Origin: Streptomyces rubradiris
GTDB lineage: Bacteria; Actinomycetota; Actinomycetes; Streptomycetales; Streptomycetaceae
Length of the DNA: 64,000 bases
Direction: 5' to 3'
Assembly (NCBI RefSeq): GCF_016860525.1
Contig: NZ_BNEA01000007.1
Location: 124,001-188,000, forward strand
The number at the start of each line of letters is the position of its first letter. Position 1 is the stretch's first letter. The notes beneath the pieces were generated by a model. The model saw only the letters and a program-made list of their open reading frames with translations. It was not told the origin of the DNA and did no database searches. This document shows, one piece after another, positions 17,845 to 27,183 of the stretch. The position numbers were made by a program, and so were the translations under genes.

Positions 17845-18654
17845 ATGGACGTGCGCAGCAGGAACCAGGTGCGGGTGTCCGGGCGGCCGGGCGGGCCTGT
17901 CGTGATGCTGGCGCACGGGTTCGGATGCGACCAGAACCTGTGGCGTCTGGTGGTACCGACGCTGGAGCGTGAGTTCAGGGTGGTGCTCTTCGACCATGTG
18001 GGAGCAGGCCGCTCGGACCTGTCGGCGTGGAGCGAGGACCGCTACTCCGGCATGGACGGCTACGTGGACGACGTGCTGGAGATCTGCCGGGAGCTGGACC
18101 TCGGTCCGGTGACGTTCGTGGGCCACTCGGTCAGCGCGATGATGGGCGTGCTGGCCGCGGCGCGACACCCGGAGTACTTCGCCGGGCTGGTGCTGCTCGC
18201 CCCCTCCCCCTGCTTCATCGACGATCCCGCGGCCGGGTACCGCGGCGGGTTCAGCGCCGAGGACATCGAGGAACTGCTGCAGTCCTTGGACGCGAACTAT
18301 CTGGGCTGGTCGGGATCGATGGCACCGGTCATCATGGGCAACCCCGAGCGCCCGGAACTGGGGCAGGAGCTGACCAACAGCTTCTGCGCCACCGACCCGG
18401 AGATCGCCCGGGTCTTCGCCCGGGTGACGTTCCTGTCCGACAACCGCACCGACCTGGCGCAGGTGGCGGTGCCCACCCTCGTTGCCCAGTGCTCCAGCGA
18501 CGCCATCGCCCCGCCAGAGGTCGGCGCCTTCGTCCAGGCCCGGATCAAGGGAAGCCGGCTCATCACCCTGAACGCCACTGGGCACTGTCCCCAGCTCAGC
18601 GCCCCCGAGGAGACGGCCCAGGCCATCGCCGCGTTCGCGAGGACACTGCGATGA
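17845..18654 (+). CDS. RsbQ-like alpha/beta hydrolase
   Basis: A 269-residue alpha/beta hydrolase with the same length and active-site spacing as Bacillus RsbQ: 'HGFGCDQNLW' (24-33), nucleophile S95 in 'GHSVSAM', D219 in 'QCSSDAIAP' and H247 in 'ATGHCPQLS'. RsbQ works with the PAS-containing phosphatase RsbP in energy-stress signalling, probably supplying a small ligand. The next gene here is exactly such a phosphatase and overlaps it (ATGATG over the TGA), so the pair is a two-gene module. The ATG at 17845 was chosen because the N-terminus (MDVRSRNQVRV) then matches RsbQ. An ATG 9 nt upstream is also in frame. Karrikin/strigolactone-receptor-like esterases share this fold. Confidence 0.88.
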   Translation: MDVRSRNQVRVSGRPGGPVVMLAHGFGCDQNLWRLVVPTLEREFRVVLFDHVGAGRSDLSAWSEDRYSGMDGYVDDVLEICRELDLGPVTFVGHSVSAMMGVLAAARHPEYFAGLVLLAPSPCFIDDPAAGYRGGFSAEDIEELLQSLDANYLGWSGSMAPVIMGNPERPELGQELTNSFCATDPEIARVFARVTFLSDNRTDLAQVAVPTLVAQCSSDAIAPPEVGAFVQARIKGSRLITLNATGHCPQLSAPEETAQAIAAFARTLR

Positions 18655-19913
18655 TGTGCCGGAACGACGGCGACCAGGGCTGCGGCCCGGATCCCGGGCA
18701 GCCCCCGGACGACGACCGGACTTTCGCCGCTCTGCTGGAAGACAGTGTCGAGGACCTGTACGAGAACGCCCCGTGCGGATATCTCTCCACCCTGCTGGAC
18801 GGGCAGATCGCCAAGGTCAACACCACTCTGCTGAACTGGCTGGGCTACACCCGCGCGGAGCTGGTCGGCCGGAGGAAGTTCGGTGATCTCCTCACCACCG
18901 GTGGGCGGCTCTATCACGAGACGCACTTCGCGCCGCTCCTGCGCATGCAGGGCGAGATCAGCGGCATCGCACTGGAGCTGAGGGCGGCCGATGGCAGCCG
19001 GATGCCGGTCCTCGTGACCTCCACCGTCAAGACCGGCAGCGACGGGCAGCCGCTGCTGATCCGTACCACCGTCTTCGACGCCCGTGACCGCCGCGCCTAC
19101 GAGCAGGAGCTGCTGCGCGCCCGCCAGGAGGCCGAGCGCGAACGCGAACGCCTCCGGCAACTGGCCACCACCCTGCAGAAGACGCTGCTGCCGCCGGCGG
19201 TGGAGAACGTGCCCGGCCTGGACGTGGCCGCGTACTACCACATCGCCTCGACCGACGAGGTCGGCGGCGACTTCTACGACCTCTTCCCCCTCGCAGCCGG
19301 TACCTGGGGAGTGTTCCTCGGAGACGTGTGCGGCAAGGGCGCCGAGGCGGCGGCCGTCACCTCCCTGGCCCGCTACACCCTGCGCGCCGCCGCCGTCTAC
19401 GACCCCGACCCCGCCGCGGTCCTCGGCAACCTCAACACCGTCCTCAACCACGAGTACAACGGAACCGACCCCCGGTTCTGCACCGTCGTCTTCGGCCTGC
19501 TGACCCCCGACGGCGACCAAGACGGCTTCCGTATCACCCTCTCCAGCGGCGGCCACCCCCCGGCGCTGCTGCTCCGCGCGGACGGCACCGCCGACTACCT
19601 GCCCACCCCCGGCGGCCAGCTCATCGGCGTCCTGCCCGACGCCGACATCGCCACCATCACCTTCCGCCTCGGTCCCGGGGACACCCTCCTGCTGCACACC
19701 GACGGTCTCACCGAGGCCCACACCGCCATCCGCGGCGAACGCTACGGCGATGAAGCCCTTCTCGACTTCGTCCGGGCCTTGGCCCCCACCACCGCCCAGG
19801 GCACCATCACAGCCGTCCGCGACCTCCTCGGCACGCTCGGCACCGGAGTGGACGACGACACCGCCGTCCTGGCCGTCCACGTGCCCCGCGCCGACCGGGC
19901 AGAGGAACAGTGA
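18651..19913 (+). CDS. RsbP-like PAS-PP2C serine phosphatase
   Basis: A 420-residue protein. A PAS domain is at about 35-145 ('LYENAPCGYLSTLLDGQIAK'), followed by a charged helical linker near 145-180, then a SpoIIE-type PP2C phosphatase ('VGGDFYDLFP', 'GDVCGKGAEAAAVTSL', 'LLLHTDGLTEA', final 'DDDTAVLAVH'). The acidic metal ligands are all present. By analogy with RsbP it would dephosphorylate a STAS-type anti-anti-sigma factor when its partner hydrolase signals through the PAS domain. A broken STAS gene follows directly. Which sigma factor is controlled is not evident. Confidence 0.9.
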   Translation: MMCRNDGDQGCGPDPGQPPDDDRTFAALLEDSVEDLYENAPCGYLSTLLDGQIAKVNTTLLNWLGYTRAELVGRRKFGDLLTTGGRLYHETHFAPLLRMQGEISGIALELRAADGSRMPVLVTSTVKTGSDGQPLLIRTTVFDARDRRAYEQELLRARQEAERERERLRQLATTLQKTLLPPAVENVPGLDVAAYYHIASTDEVGGDFYDLFPLAAGTWGVFLGDVCGKGAEAAAVTSLARYTLRAAAVYDPDPAAVLGNLNTVLNHEYNGTDPRFCTVVFGLLTPDGDQDGFRITLSSGGHPPALLLRADGTADYLPTPGGQLIGVLPDADIATITFRLGPGDTLLLHTDGLTEAHTAIRGERYGDEALLDFVRALAPTTAQGTITAVRDLLGTLGTGVDDDTAVLAVHVPRADRAEEQ

Positions 19914-20040
19914 GCGAGATGGACACCCGCACGCGGAGCGCCCCCCTCCGGCCCCCGTCATCGAGGTGACCGGAGGAGACCTCGATCACCACAGCGCACC
20001 CGGGATCCGCCGCCTCCTGCCCGGGCTCGACATCGGTGTT
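19910..20040 (+). pseudogene. Truncated, frameshifted STAS (RsbV-like) gene
   Basis: A GTG overlaps the phosphatase stop and opens a short frame that terminates after 19 codons. In the neighbouring frame the DNA encodes 'PVIEVTGGDLDHHSAPGIR' and 'LLPGLD', the first strand and helix of an RsbV/SpoIIAA STAS domain. The phosphorylatable serine loop and the rest of the domain are absent. A one-base slip in the C-rich run near 19946-19965 plus a 3' deletion explains it. Confidence 0.7.
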
Positions 20041-20093
20041 CACACCACCACCCAGGCGGCCGAAGCGGCTTGGAAGCCACCGGCAGCCGTTCG

Positions 20094-21332
20094 TCAGGGC
20101 GTGTGGCGCCCGGCCGGGGCGGCGGCGCCGCCGGCCGGACCGCCGGTCGCCCGCAGGGCCGCCTGCCGTACCCGGGCCGCCGCGTGTCCGGGCAGGTAAC
20201 GGCCGGTGTGCAGGCGGGCCGCCGCGGTGACCGTGGCGGTCCGCGCGGCCCGGTCGGTGAGCAGATCGGCGCAGTGCCGTGCCAGGCCCTCGGCCGTGTC
20301 GGCGATCGCCAGGTGCTCACCGGCGACCACGTCGAGTCCCTCGGCGCCGATCGTGGTGCTGACCACCGGCACACCGTGTGCGAAGGCTTCCAGGATCTTG
20401 ATGCGGGTGCCGCTGCCCACGCGCAGCGGCACCATCACCAGGTCGGCGTCCCGCAGGTGAGGTGTCATGTCGGGGACCGCGCCGGTGACCTCGACGTGCG
20501 GGCCGGCCAGCGCGGCGACCTCCGGTGTGGAGGCGCCCGCCAGTACGACCCTCGCGTGCGGGATCCGCTCGCGGACCAGCGGGAGGATGTCCGCGGTCAG
20601 CCAGCGGGCGGCGTCCGTGTTGGGCGCCCAGTCGAAGGAGCCCTGGAACAGGATGGTCGCACCGCCGTCGGGGCGCGGCGGCACCGGCGGGTGAGCGGGC
20701 GGAGCGGGGTAGGTGTTCGGGACCACGGCTGTCCGGTCCCCGCGGCCGAGCCGGGCCGCGTCGGCGGCGCAGGCGGCCACGACCACGTCGGCCTGCCGTG
20801 CCACCCGCCGGTGGACGCGGCGCCACCAGCCGATGGAACGGCGTGCCTGCACCCGCTGCCACGGGGTCAGCGGCACGCCCCACACGCCCTGGCCGAGCAG
20901 TGTCCAGCGGCGGATCAGCACGTCCTCGAAGTCGTCCACGTCGACGACGGTCCGGCCGGTGAACCGGCCGCGCAGCGGCAGCCAGGTGCGTTCCCGGTTG
21001 AACCAGACGAGGTCGTAGCGGGTGCCGGTCGACCAGTCGGGCAGCCTGGGGGCGAGGGTGCGCCGCTGGTGAGCGGCGTAGGCGGCCGACGGCCCGCGTG
21101 CCGTGATCTCCAGCAGGGCGCGGATACCCGTGTACGGCGGGACACCGGCCACGCCGGTGCGGGCGAAGCGGGTGGTCTCCCGCGGCGGTGGGGCGGTACC
21201 GGGCGGTGCGAGGAACAGCGCGTCCACCGGGCCCAGTTCGGCGAGGGCGGCGGTGACGGCGTCCATCCGCCGCACCGCGCCGCCGGCGGGACGGCGGGGC
21301 AGGATGTCGCTGACGAAGAGGGTGCGGATCAC
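20094..21332 (-). CDS. GT4-type glycosyltransferase
   Basis: A 412-residue glycosyltransferase family 4 (GT-B fold) protein. An N-terminal acceptor domain ('LFVSDILPRRPAGGAVRRM') is followed by the donor domain with 'ILFQGSFDW..N', 'VPLRVGSGTRIKILEAFAHG' and 'VPVVSTTIGAEGLD', the usual EX7E-region signature. Its GTG start overlaps the MATE gene stop (GTGA), and it is the last gene of the minus-strand polyketide operon, so it probably glycosylates the product or a carrier. The sugar donor cannot be read from sequence. A start further upstream would run into the MATE gene. Confidence 0.87.
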   Translation of the reverse strand: MIRTLFVSDILPRRPAGGAVRRMDAVTAALAELGPVDALFLAPPGTAPPPRETTRFARTGVAGVPPYTGIRALLEITARGPSAAYAAHQRRTLAPRLPDWSTGTRYDLVWFNRERTWLPLRGRFTGRTVVDVDDFEDVLIRRWTLLGQGVWGVPLTPWQRVQARRSIGWWRRVHRRVARQADVVVAACAADAARLGRGDRTAVVPNTYPAPPAHPPVPPRPDGGATILFQGSFDWAPNTDAARWLTADILPLVRERIPHARVVLAGASTPEVAALAGPHVEVTGAVPDMTPHLRDADLVMVPLRVGSGTRIKILEAFAHGVPVVSTTIGAEGLDVVAGEHLAIADTAEGLARHCADLLTDRAARTATVTAAARLHTGRYLPGHAAARVRQAALRATGGPAGGAAAPAGRHTP

Positions 21333-22732
21333 CGGTCGCCCCAGTTGTCCGAGGTCGCCATCGGGCCTTCCTTGGTGTCGTGGTCGCGGTCGTGGCCGCC
21401 TTCGGGTGGGCTCCCCGTGCGCCGGGCGGCGGCCAGGAGGGTGTACACCAGTCCCGCGGCCCAGCCGATCACCGTCGCCCACATGACTCCGTCGACGCCC
21501 CGGGCGTGGCCCAGCCCGTACGACAGCGGCAGCCGGACCACGCCCAGCGACAGCACCGTGCAGACCAGCGGTACCACGGTGCGGGCGATGCCGTTGAACC
21601 AGCCGTGCAGTACGACCGTCAGCGTGTAGCACAGGAAGAACGGCGCCGTGATGAGGATGTACCGCTCGGTGATCAGCCGGGTCTCGTCACTGCCGGAGAA
21701 CAGCGCGGCGACCGGCCCGCGTTCGGTGAGCAGCAGCAGGGACACCACGGCGGTGAGCGCGACGCCCAGCCATACGCTGTGGCGGACGCCGTCGCGGACG
21801 CGCGCGGCCTGTCCGGCACCGGTGTTCTGCGCGGTGAACACCATCAGCGCGCCGGACAGGTTGAGGAACAGCGCGCTGGTCAGCAGCTCCAGGCGGGAGA
21901 CGACGGTCAGCGCGGCGAGCGCCTCGTCCCCGAACGGCGTGATGATCCACACCAGGGCCAGGACACCGACACCGATCAGCAGGTACTGCACGGCCATCGG
22001 GGCGCCGATCCGCAGGCCGCGTCGTATCTCGGCGCGGACTGTGGCGGCCGTGACCGCGGACGTCCCGGCCGGGCGCCGGCGCTGTTCACTCACCAAACGG
22101 GTCAGGCCGGCCGCCGCGGCCAGCGCGTTGGCGGCCGGTACGGCCAGCGCGGCGCCCGCGATGCCGAGCCGGCCCGGACCGACGAACAGCCAGGCGAACA
22201 CCGCGTTCAGCACGCTCGCGGCGATCATCAGTCCGGTGGCCCGGCGGGCGTCGCCGCGGCCGGTCAGGACCGCGCAGACCGCGCCGAGCGCGTACACGGC
22301 GATCATGCCCGAGCACAGCGTCACCAGGAAGGTCCGGGCCTCGGCGGCGACCTCGGCGGTCACGCCCGTCAGCGCCAGCAGCGGCCCGGTGATCAGTACC
22401 GCGGCCACGGCGCAGACCACCGCCCACACGACGGTGCACACCGCGAGGGCCCGCAGCGCGCTGGGGTCGTCGCGCCGGCCGGCGCCGGCGAGGTGCCCGA
22501 GCCGTACCGAGAAGGCGTTGGAGACCCCCGTGAACAGCGAGGTCAGCATCGCGTACAGCGGTTGTGCCGCACCCATCGCGGCCAGCCCGTCGACGCCCAG
22601 GTAACGGCCGACGACCGCGCTGTCGACCAGCAGGTAGCCCTGCTGGAGCAGGTTGGCCAGGGCCAGCGGGGCCGCGACGCCGACGACGCCGGACAGGACC
22701 GGGCCCCGCGTCAGGTCCGGCACGTCACTCAC
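21329..22732 (-). CDS. MATE family efflux transporter
   Basis: A 467-residue membrane protein with about 12 hydrophobic segments in two homologous halves, typical of MATE/DinF exporters ('PLALANLLQQGYLLVDSAVV', 'GAGRRDDPSALRALAV', 'VFTAQNTGAGQAARV' as half-repeat loops). The last 25 residues are hydrophilic (Gly/Asp/His-rich). The GTG at 22732 overlaps the end of the polyketide synthase gene by 8 nt, so the two are coupled. Likely role is proton- or sodium-driven export of the product of this locus. Confidence 0.9.
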   Translation of the reverse strand: MSDVPDLTRGPVLSGVVGVAAPLALANLLQQGYLLVDSAVVGRYLGVDGLAAMGAAQPLYAMLTSLFTGVSNAFSVRLGHLAGAGRRDDPSALRALAVCTVVWAVVCAVAAVLITGPLLALTGVTAEVAAEARTFLVTLCSGMIAVYALGAVCAVLTGRGDARRATGLMIAASVLNAVFAWLFVGPGRLGIAGAALAVPAANALAAAAGLTRLVSEQRRRPAGTSAVTAATVRAEIRRGLRIGAPMAVQYLLIGVGVLALVWIITPFGDEALAALTVVSRLELLTSALFLNLSGALMVFTAQNTGAGQAARVRDGVRHSVWLGVALTAVVSLLLLTERGPVAALFSGSDETRLITERYILITAPFFLCYTLTVVLHGWFNGIARTVVPLVCTVLSLGVVRLPLSYGLGHARGVDGVMWATVIGWAAGLVYTLLAAARRTGSPPEGGHDRDHDTKEGPMATSDNWGDR

Positions 22733-25700
22733 CGGGCATGGTCAGCAGCTCGTCGAGCCACGCGTCGTCGTCCCCGCCGTCGTCGTCGCCCCGTACGTCC
22801 GCGTCGTACTTGGTCTCGATGAGCCGGGCGACGGCGACCACGGTGCGCTCGCTCATCAGGTCGACGGCGTCGAACTGGCGGCCGATGCAGGAGGAGATGC
22901 TGTTGCCGATGGTCAGCGCCATGATCGAGTCGGCGCCCAGGTCCCGGAAGTCGGCGTGCACGTCGATCTCCGGATGGCCGAGGGCGTGCGCCAGGCAGCG
23001 GCCCACCATCCGTTCGATGTCGGTGTACTCGCCGTCCGGCTGCCCGGTGAGCCGTACCTCGGTGGACTCCACGGCCTCGCGCACGCGTGCCAGGTTCCGC
23101 TTGGTCCGCTCGGCGAGCGCCGCCAGCCCCGTCGCGATCTTGTCCTCGATGTCCGCGGACAGGGCCACGTCGTACGTCGGAAGGACGCTCATCAGGTCGC
23201 TGTCGTAGTTGATCTCGCCGGCGAAGAGTACCGGCCGGCCGCCGCACAGCGCCGCGTCGATCAGGCCCAGACCGTCGCGTGTGCGCAGCGAGCGGAACGC
23301 CAGGTCCTCGTTGACGCCGGCGGCGACCGCCATGCCGACCTCCCGCCAGGCCACCCACTCGACGCTGACCACGCGGTGCTCGGGTGTGTCCAGGGCGCGG
23401 GCCAGATGGTCCAGGTAGTAGTTCGCGGCCGCGTAGTCCGCCTGCCCGAGGGCCGGGAAGACCGCGGCCACCGAGGACATGTGCAGGATGAAGTCGGGAC
23501 GGTCGTTGCGGGTCAGGTGGTGCAGCAGGAACGCGCCGCGCAGCTTGGGCCGCAGGACGGCCGTGAACCCGGCCGCCTCCCGGTAGGCGATGAGGCTGTC
23601 GCCGGGCACTCCGGCGGCGTGCACGATCCCGTCGACACGGCCGTGCGCGGCGCGGACGGTGTCCAGCACGGCCGCCAGCGCGGTCTCGTCGGCGACGTCG
23701 GCGGCCACCGGGTGCACGGTGGCGCCGAGCGCGGTGATCTCACGGACCGCGGTGACACGCGCCGCGGCGGGATGCTGCGGGTCGGCGGCGACCGCGTCCC
23801 ACTCGCTCTCGGGCGGCAACGCGGTGCGTCCGAGCAGGTACAGGTGCGCGCCGGGAGCGCCGGCCGCGAAGTGACGGGCCGTCTCCAGACCGATGGCGCC
23901 GAGTCCGCCGGTGATCAGGTAGGCGCCGCCGGGCCGCAGATACGTGTCGCGGACCGCCTCGACCCCCGGCAGCTCCGCGAACGACTCGCGGTACTTGTCC
24001 GTGCCGCGCAGCGCGTACACGCCGGCCTGCGGGGCGAGGATCTCCTCCCGCAGCAGCTCGGCGGGCACCGCGTCGTCGGCGTCGACCAGCCGGACGGTCA
24101 CGTACGGGTACTCGCGGGCGATCGCCTTGGCCAGCCCGGCGAGCGCCGCGTGTTCCGTGACGACGTCCGCCTCGCCCGGTACGACCGCCAGCGCCCGGCG
24201 GGTGAGCACCACCAAGTCGACCGTCGCGCCGGCGTGCATGAGCGCCTTGGCCAGCCGGAACAGGCCGGTCAGGTGCTCGTCGACGCGGCGGTCCAGCTCG
24301 GCCGGATCGGCAGCCGGTGCGCCGCCGGGGGCCGGGGCGTACACCAGGTGGGTGTACCCCTCGCCGACGAGTTCCTCGGCGAGCCCGTCCGGTTCGGTGC
24401 CGGGGGCGCCCGGCGTGCGCAGCACCGCGTCCGGCGGCAGGACGGCGGCCACGGCGTCGGCCGCCTCCGGATCCGCCAGCGCCAGCACGCGGGGCGACGC
24501 GTCCGTGCACCGCGCGGGCGGCGCCGGTGTGAACTCCACCGCGTGGGTGAGCGGGTGGGCCACGCGCGGCGCGGCCAGCGCGAACCGGTCCTGCCAGTCG
24601 TCGGGGAAGTCGACCCAGGCGCGGGTCTCGTCGAACTCGTACGGCGGCAGGTGCACGGTGCGCGGGCTCGTTCCCCGGTACTGCGCGAGCAGGTCCGCTT
24701 CACCTCCGCCGGCCCAGTGCCGGGCGGCGTCGGTGCGGGCGGCGTCCGGCACCTCACCGGTCTCGGTGGCCGCCAGCGCCGCCCGCAGGGCGGGCAGGTC
24801 GGCGACCGTGCAGGCGAGCCGGTGGCGGTGGTGGGCGCGGGAGACGTTCGCCGTCCAGCACACGTCCCGGACGGTGCCCTCGATCCGGCCCGCGTCGATC
24901 GCCTCGCGGTAGCGGGTGACCAGCCGGCCGAGGGACGCCGGGCTCTGTGCGCTCAGCGTGAAGAGGTAGGGCGGCCGGTCCTCGCCGGGTTCCGGCGGCA
25001 CGGCGGTGAACTCCTCCAGCACGACGTGGGCGTTGGTCCCGCCGAGGCCGAAGGCGCTGACTCCGGCACGCCGGGGGCCGTCACCGTCCGGCCACGCGCA
25101 AGCCTCCAGGGGCACGTACACCGGACCTTCCGCCAGGTCGATGGCCTCGTTGGGCCGCACGTAGTTGGCCAGTGGAGGGATCGTGCGGTGCCGCAACGCG
25201 AGGGCGGTCTTGATCACGCCCATGACGCCCGAGCCCTCGAAGAGGTGGCCTATGTTCGCCTTCACGGTGCCGACGGCGCAGAACCGCCGGTCGTCGGTCC
25301 GGGCGGCGAACGCCCGCCGCAGTCCCTCGAACTCGATCGGGTCGCCGACCTTGGTGGCGGTGCCGTGCACCTCCAGGTAGCCGATCGTGCGGGGGTCCAC
25401 GCCGGCGGCGCGCCACGCGGCGTCCAGCAGGTCGGCCTGGGCCCCGGCGTCCGGCGCGGTCATCATCTCCGAGTGGCCGTCGTGGTTGACCGCGCTGCCC
25501 TTGACGACCGCGTACACCTGGTCGCCGTCGGCCAGTGCGCGGTCCAGCCGCTTGAGCACGACCGCCCCGGAGCCCTCGCCGAATCCGGTGCCGTCGGCGC
25601 TCTCGTCGAAGGTGCGGGTCACGCCGTCCGAGGACTCGATGCCGATGCGGGTGTGCGGGTGCTGGACGGGCGCCATCACCACGCGGGTGCCGGCCACCAC

Positions 25701-26315
25701 GGCCATCTCGCAGTCGCCCAGCAGCAGCGCGGCCCTGGCCTGGTGCAGCGCCAGCAGCGAGGCCGAGCAGGCGCTGTCGATCACCATGCTGGGCCCGCGC
25801 AGGTCCAGCAGGTAGGACAGCCGGTTGGCCAGCATGGTGACGATGTTGCCGGTGATACCGAGCTGGCCCAGCGCGGGGTCGATGCGGCAGAAGTAGTCCA
25901 GGTAGGACCCGCCGGGGTTGCCGGCGTAGCCGATGTACACGCCGGTGCGGCTGCCGGCCAGTCGCCGGCCGGTGTATCCGGCGTCCTCCAGCGCGCGGTA
26001 CATGGTGCGCAGGACCAGCCGCTGGTGCGGGTCGGTGACCGCGGCCTGCTTCGGGGTCATGCCGAAGAAGGCGTGGTCGAACAGGTCGACCCGGTCCAGG
26101 AAGCTGCCGTCGTGGAACGCGACGCGTTCCTCGGCGTCCGGCACCAGAGCCGATGCGCGGTGGTAGCGCAGGAACTCCTCGACGTCCCGGCGTCGCCGCG
26201 CCGGGAAGGACCGGGTGAGGCTGCGGCCGGTGCGGACGACGTCCCAGAAGGCGTGCTGGTCCGGCGCGTCCGGTACTTCGACGGACAGTCCGACGATGGC
26301 GATGTCCGTGGTCAT
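22725..26315 (-). CDS. Single-module trans-AT polyketide synthase KS-KR-ACP
   Basis: A 1196-residue modular type I PKS protein. The ketosynthase occupies about 1-425 with C183 ('DSACSAS'), H318 ('VHGTATKVGD') and H357 ('NIGHLFEGSG'). A 360-residue linker with an 'LPPYEFDETRAW' post-KS motif (near 557) follows, with no acyltransferase. The ketoreductase has 'GGLGAIG' near 797-803 and 'SSVAAVF..YAAAN' near 945-960. The ACP has its phosphopantetheine serine at 1130 ('LGADSIMAL'). The two downstream AT genes supply the missing activity, so this is a trans-AT system. There is no thioesterase, dehydratase or second module. The ATG at 26315 starts directly with the KS ('MTTDIAIVGL') and overlaps the AT gene stop (ATGA). 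Product unknown. One module suggests iterative use or a single C2 extension. Confidence 0.93.
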   Translation of the reverse strand: MTTDIAIVGLSVEVPDAPDQHAFWDVVRTGRSLTRSFPARRRRDVEEFLRYHRASALVPDAEERVAFHDGSFLDRVDLFDHAFFGMTPKQAAVTDPHQRLVLRTMYRALEDAGYTGRRLAGSRTGVYIGYAGNPGGSYLDYFCRIDPALGQLGITGNIVTMLANRLSYLLDLRGPSMVIDSACSASLLALHQARAALLLGDCEMAVVAGTRVVMAPVQHPHTRIGIESSDGVTRTFDESADGTGFGEGSGAVVLKRLDRALADGDQVYAVVKGSAVNHDGHSEMMTAPDAGAQADLLDAAWRAAGVDPRTIGYLEVHGTATKVGDPIEFEGLRRAFAARTDDRRFCAVGTVKANIGHLFEGSGVMGVIKTALALRHRTIPPLANYVRPNEAIDLAEGPVYVPLEACAWPDGDGPRRAGVSAFGLGGTNAHVVLEEFTAVPPEPGEDRPPYLFTLSAQSPASLGRLVTRYREAIDAGRIEGTVRDVCWTANVSRAHHRHRLACTVADLPALRAALAATETGEVPDAARTDAARHWAGGGEADLLAQYRGTSPRTVHLPPYEFDETRAWVDFPDDWQDRFALAAPRVAHPLTHAVEFTPAPPARCTDASPRVLALADPEAADAVAAVLPPDAVLRTPGAPGTEPDGLAEELVGEGYTHLVYAPAPGGAPAADPAELDRRVDEHLTGLFRLAKALMHAGATVDLVVLTRRALAVVPGEADVVTEHAALAGLAKAIAREYPYVTVRLVDADDAVPAELLREEILAPQAGVYALRGTDKYRESFAELPGVEAVRDTYLRPGGAYLITGGLGAIGLETARHFAAGAPGAHLYLLGRTALPPESEWDAVAADPQHPAAARVTAVREITALGATVHPVAADVADETALAAVLDTVRAAHGRVDGIVHAAGVPGDSLIAYREAAGFTAVLRPKLRGAFLLHHLTRNDRPDFILHMSSVAAVFPALGQADYAAANYYLDHLARALDTPEHRVVSVEWVAWREVGMAVAAGVNEDLAFRSLRTRDGLGLIDAALCGGRPVLFAGEINYDSDLMSVLPTYDVALSADIEDKIATGLAALAERTKRNLARVREAVESTEVRLTGQPDGEYTDIERMVGRCLAHALGHPEIDVHADFRDLGADSIMALTIGNSISSCIGRQFDAVDLMSERTVVAVARLIETKYDADVRGDDDGGDDDAWLDELLTMPGE

Positions 26316-27166
26316 ACGCGTTCCTCCGTGGGCTGTGCCGCGATCCGTGCGATGAAGGCGGTGAGAGTGGTGCCGTCGGCCTCGTCGAAGTGGTCCACGC
26401 CGGCGGCGCGCAGGGCGCGGACGGTGCGTACCCACTCCACCGGGCGGGAGATCTGCCTGCTGAGCAGCTGGACGGCCTGGCCGGGATCGAACTCGGCGCC
26501 GGTGACGCTCGACATCACGGGCGTGTGCCCAGCGCGGAACTCGTACGCGCGCAGGACGTCCGCGAACGCCCGGCCGGCCGGTGCCATCGCCGGCGTGTGG
26601 AACGGGCCGCTCACGTGCACCGGCAGCACCCGGACGCCCGGGCCGCGCAGGGCCTTGGCCGCGAGCGCCAGTTGCCGCCGGTCGCCGGCCACCGTGACCT
26701 GCCGGTCGCTGTTGCGGTTGGCGACGTGCACCAGGTTGAACCCGGCGGTGCGCAGTGTCGCCTCGACCTGTGCCGAGTCCTGCCCGACCACCGCGACCAT
26801 GGCGCCGCCGGTGACGCCGGCCATCAGCTCGGCGCGGCGCCGGACCAGGGCGAGGCCGTCCATGAGACCGATGGCTCCGGCGGCCACCAGCGCGTTGAAC
26901 TCGCCCAGGCTGTGCCCGGCGAAGTAGTCGTAGCGCCGGCCGGCCCGTTCCAGGTCCAGCCAGGACAGCGCGTTGACGAGGAAGACGGCCGGCTGGGCGT
27001 AGCGGGTGTCGGCGAGCCGGCCCTCGGGGTCGTCGCGGCACAGCTCCGCGACGGAGTATCCGAGCAGCTCGGACGCGGCCGCGGTCTCTCGCGGGTACCG
27101 CTCGAACAGTGCTTCCCCCATACCTCTGCGCTGTGCGCCTTGGCCGGGGAAGACCAGACAGTGCAT
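26312..27166 (-). CDS. Discrete malonyl-CoA:ACP acyltransferase (trans-AT)
   Basis: A 284-residue FabD-type acyltransferase with 'FPGQGAQRRGMG' (6-17), nucleophile S86 in 'GHSLGEFNAL' and H190 in 'GPFHTP', the HTP form associated with malonyl transfer in trans-AT enzymes. It should load malonyl units onto the ACP of the adjacent PKS. ATG start after a GAGGAG site. ATGA overlap with the PKS gene, and a 17-nt gap from the second AT gene. Confidence 0.93.
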   Translation of the reverse strand: MHCLVFPGQGAQRRGMGEALFERYPRETAAASELLGYSVAELCRDDPEGRLADTRYAQPAVFLVNALSWLDLERAGRRYDYFAGHSLGEFNALVAAGAIGLMDGLALVRRRAELMAGVTGGAMVAVVGQDSAQVEATLRTAGFNLVHVANRNSDRQVTVAGDRRQLALAAKALRGPGVRVLPVHVSGPFHTPAMAPAGRAFADVLRAYEFRAGHTPVMSSVTGAEFDPGQAVQLLSRQISRPVEWVRTVRALRAAGVDHFDEADGTTLTAFIARIAAQPTEERV

Positions 27167-27183
27167 GCGTGGACGCTCCTCAA

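Noticed and set aside
22653..26927. 1424-codon open frame on the plus strand
   Set aside because: It lies exactly opposite the KS-KR-ACP gene. Its residues are Val/Gly/Arg/His-rich with no domain, the usual antisense shadow of a high-GC coding region.
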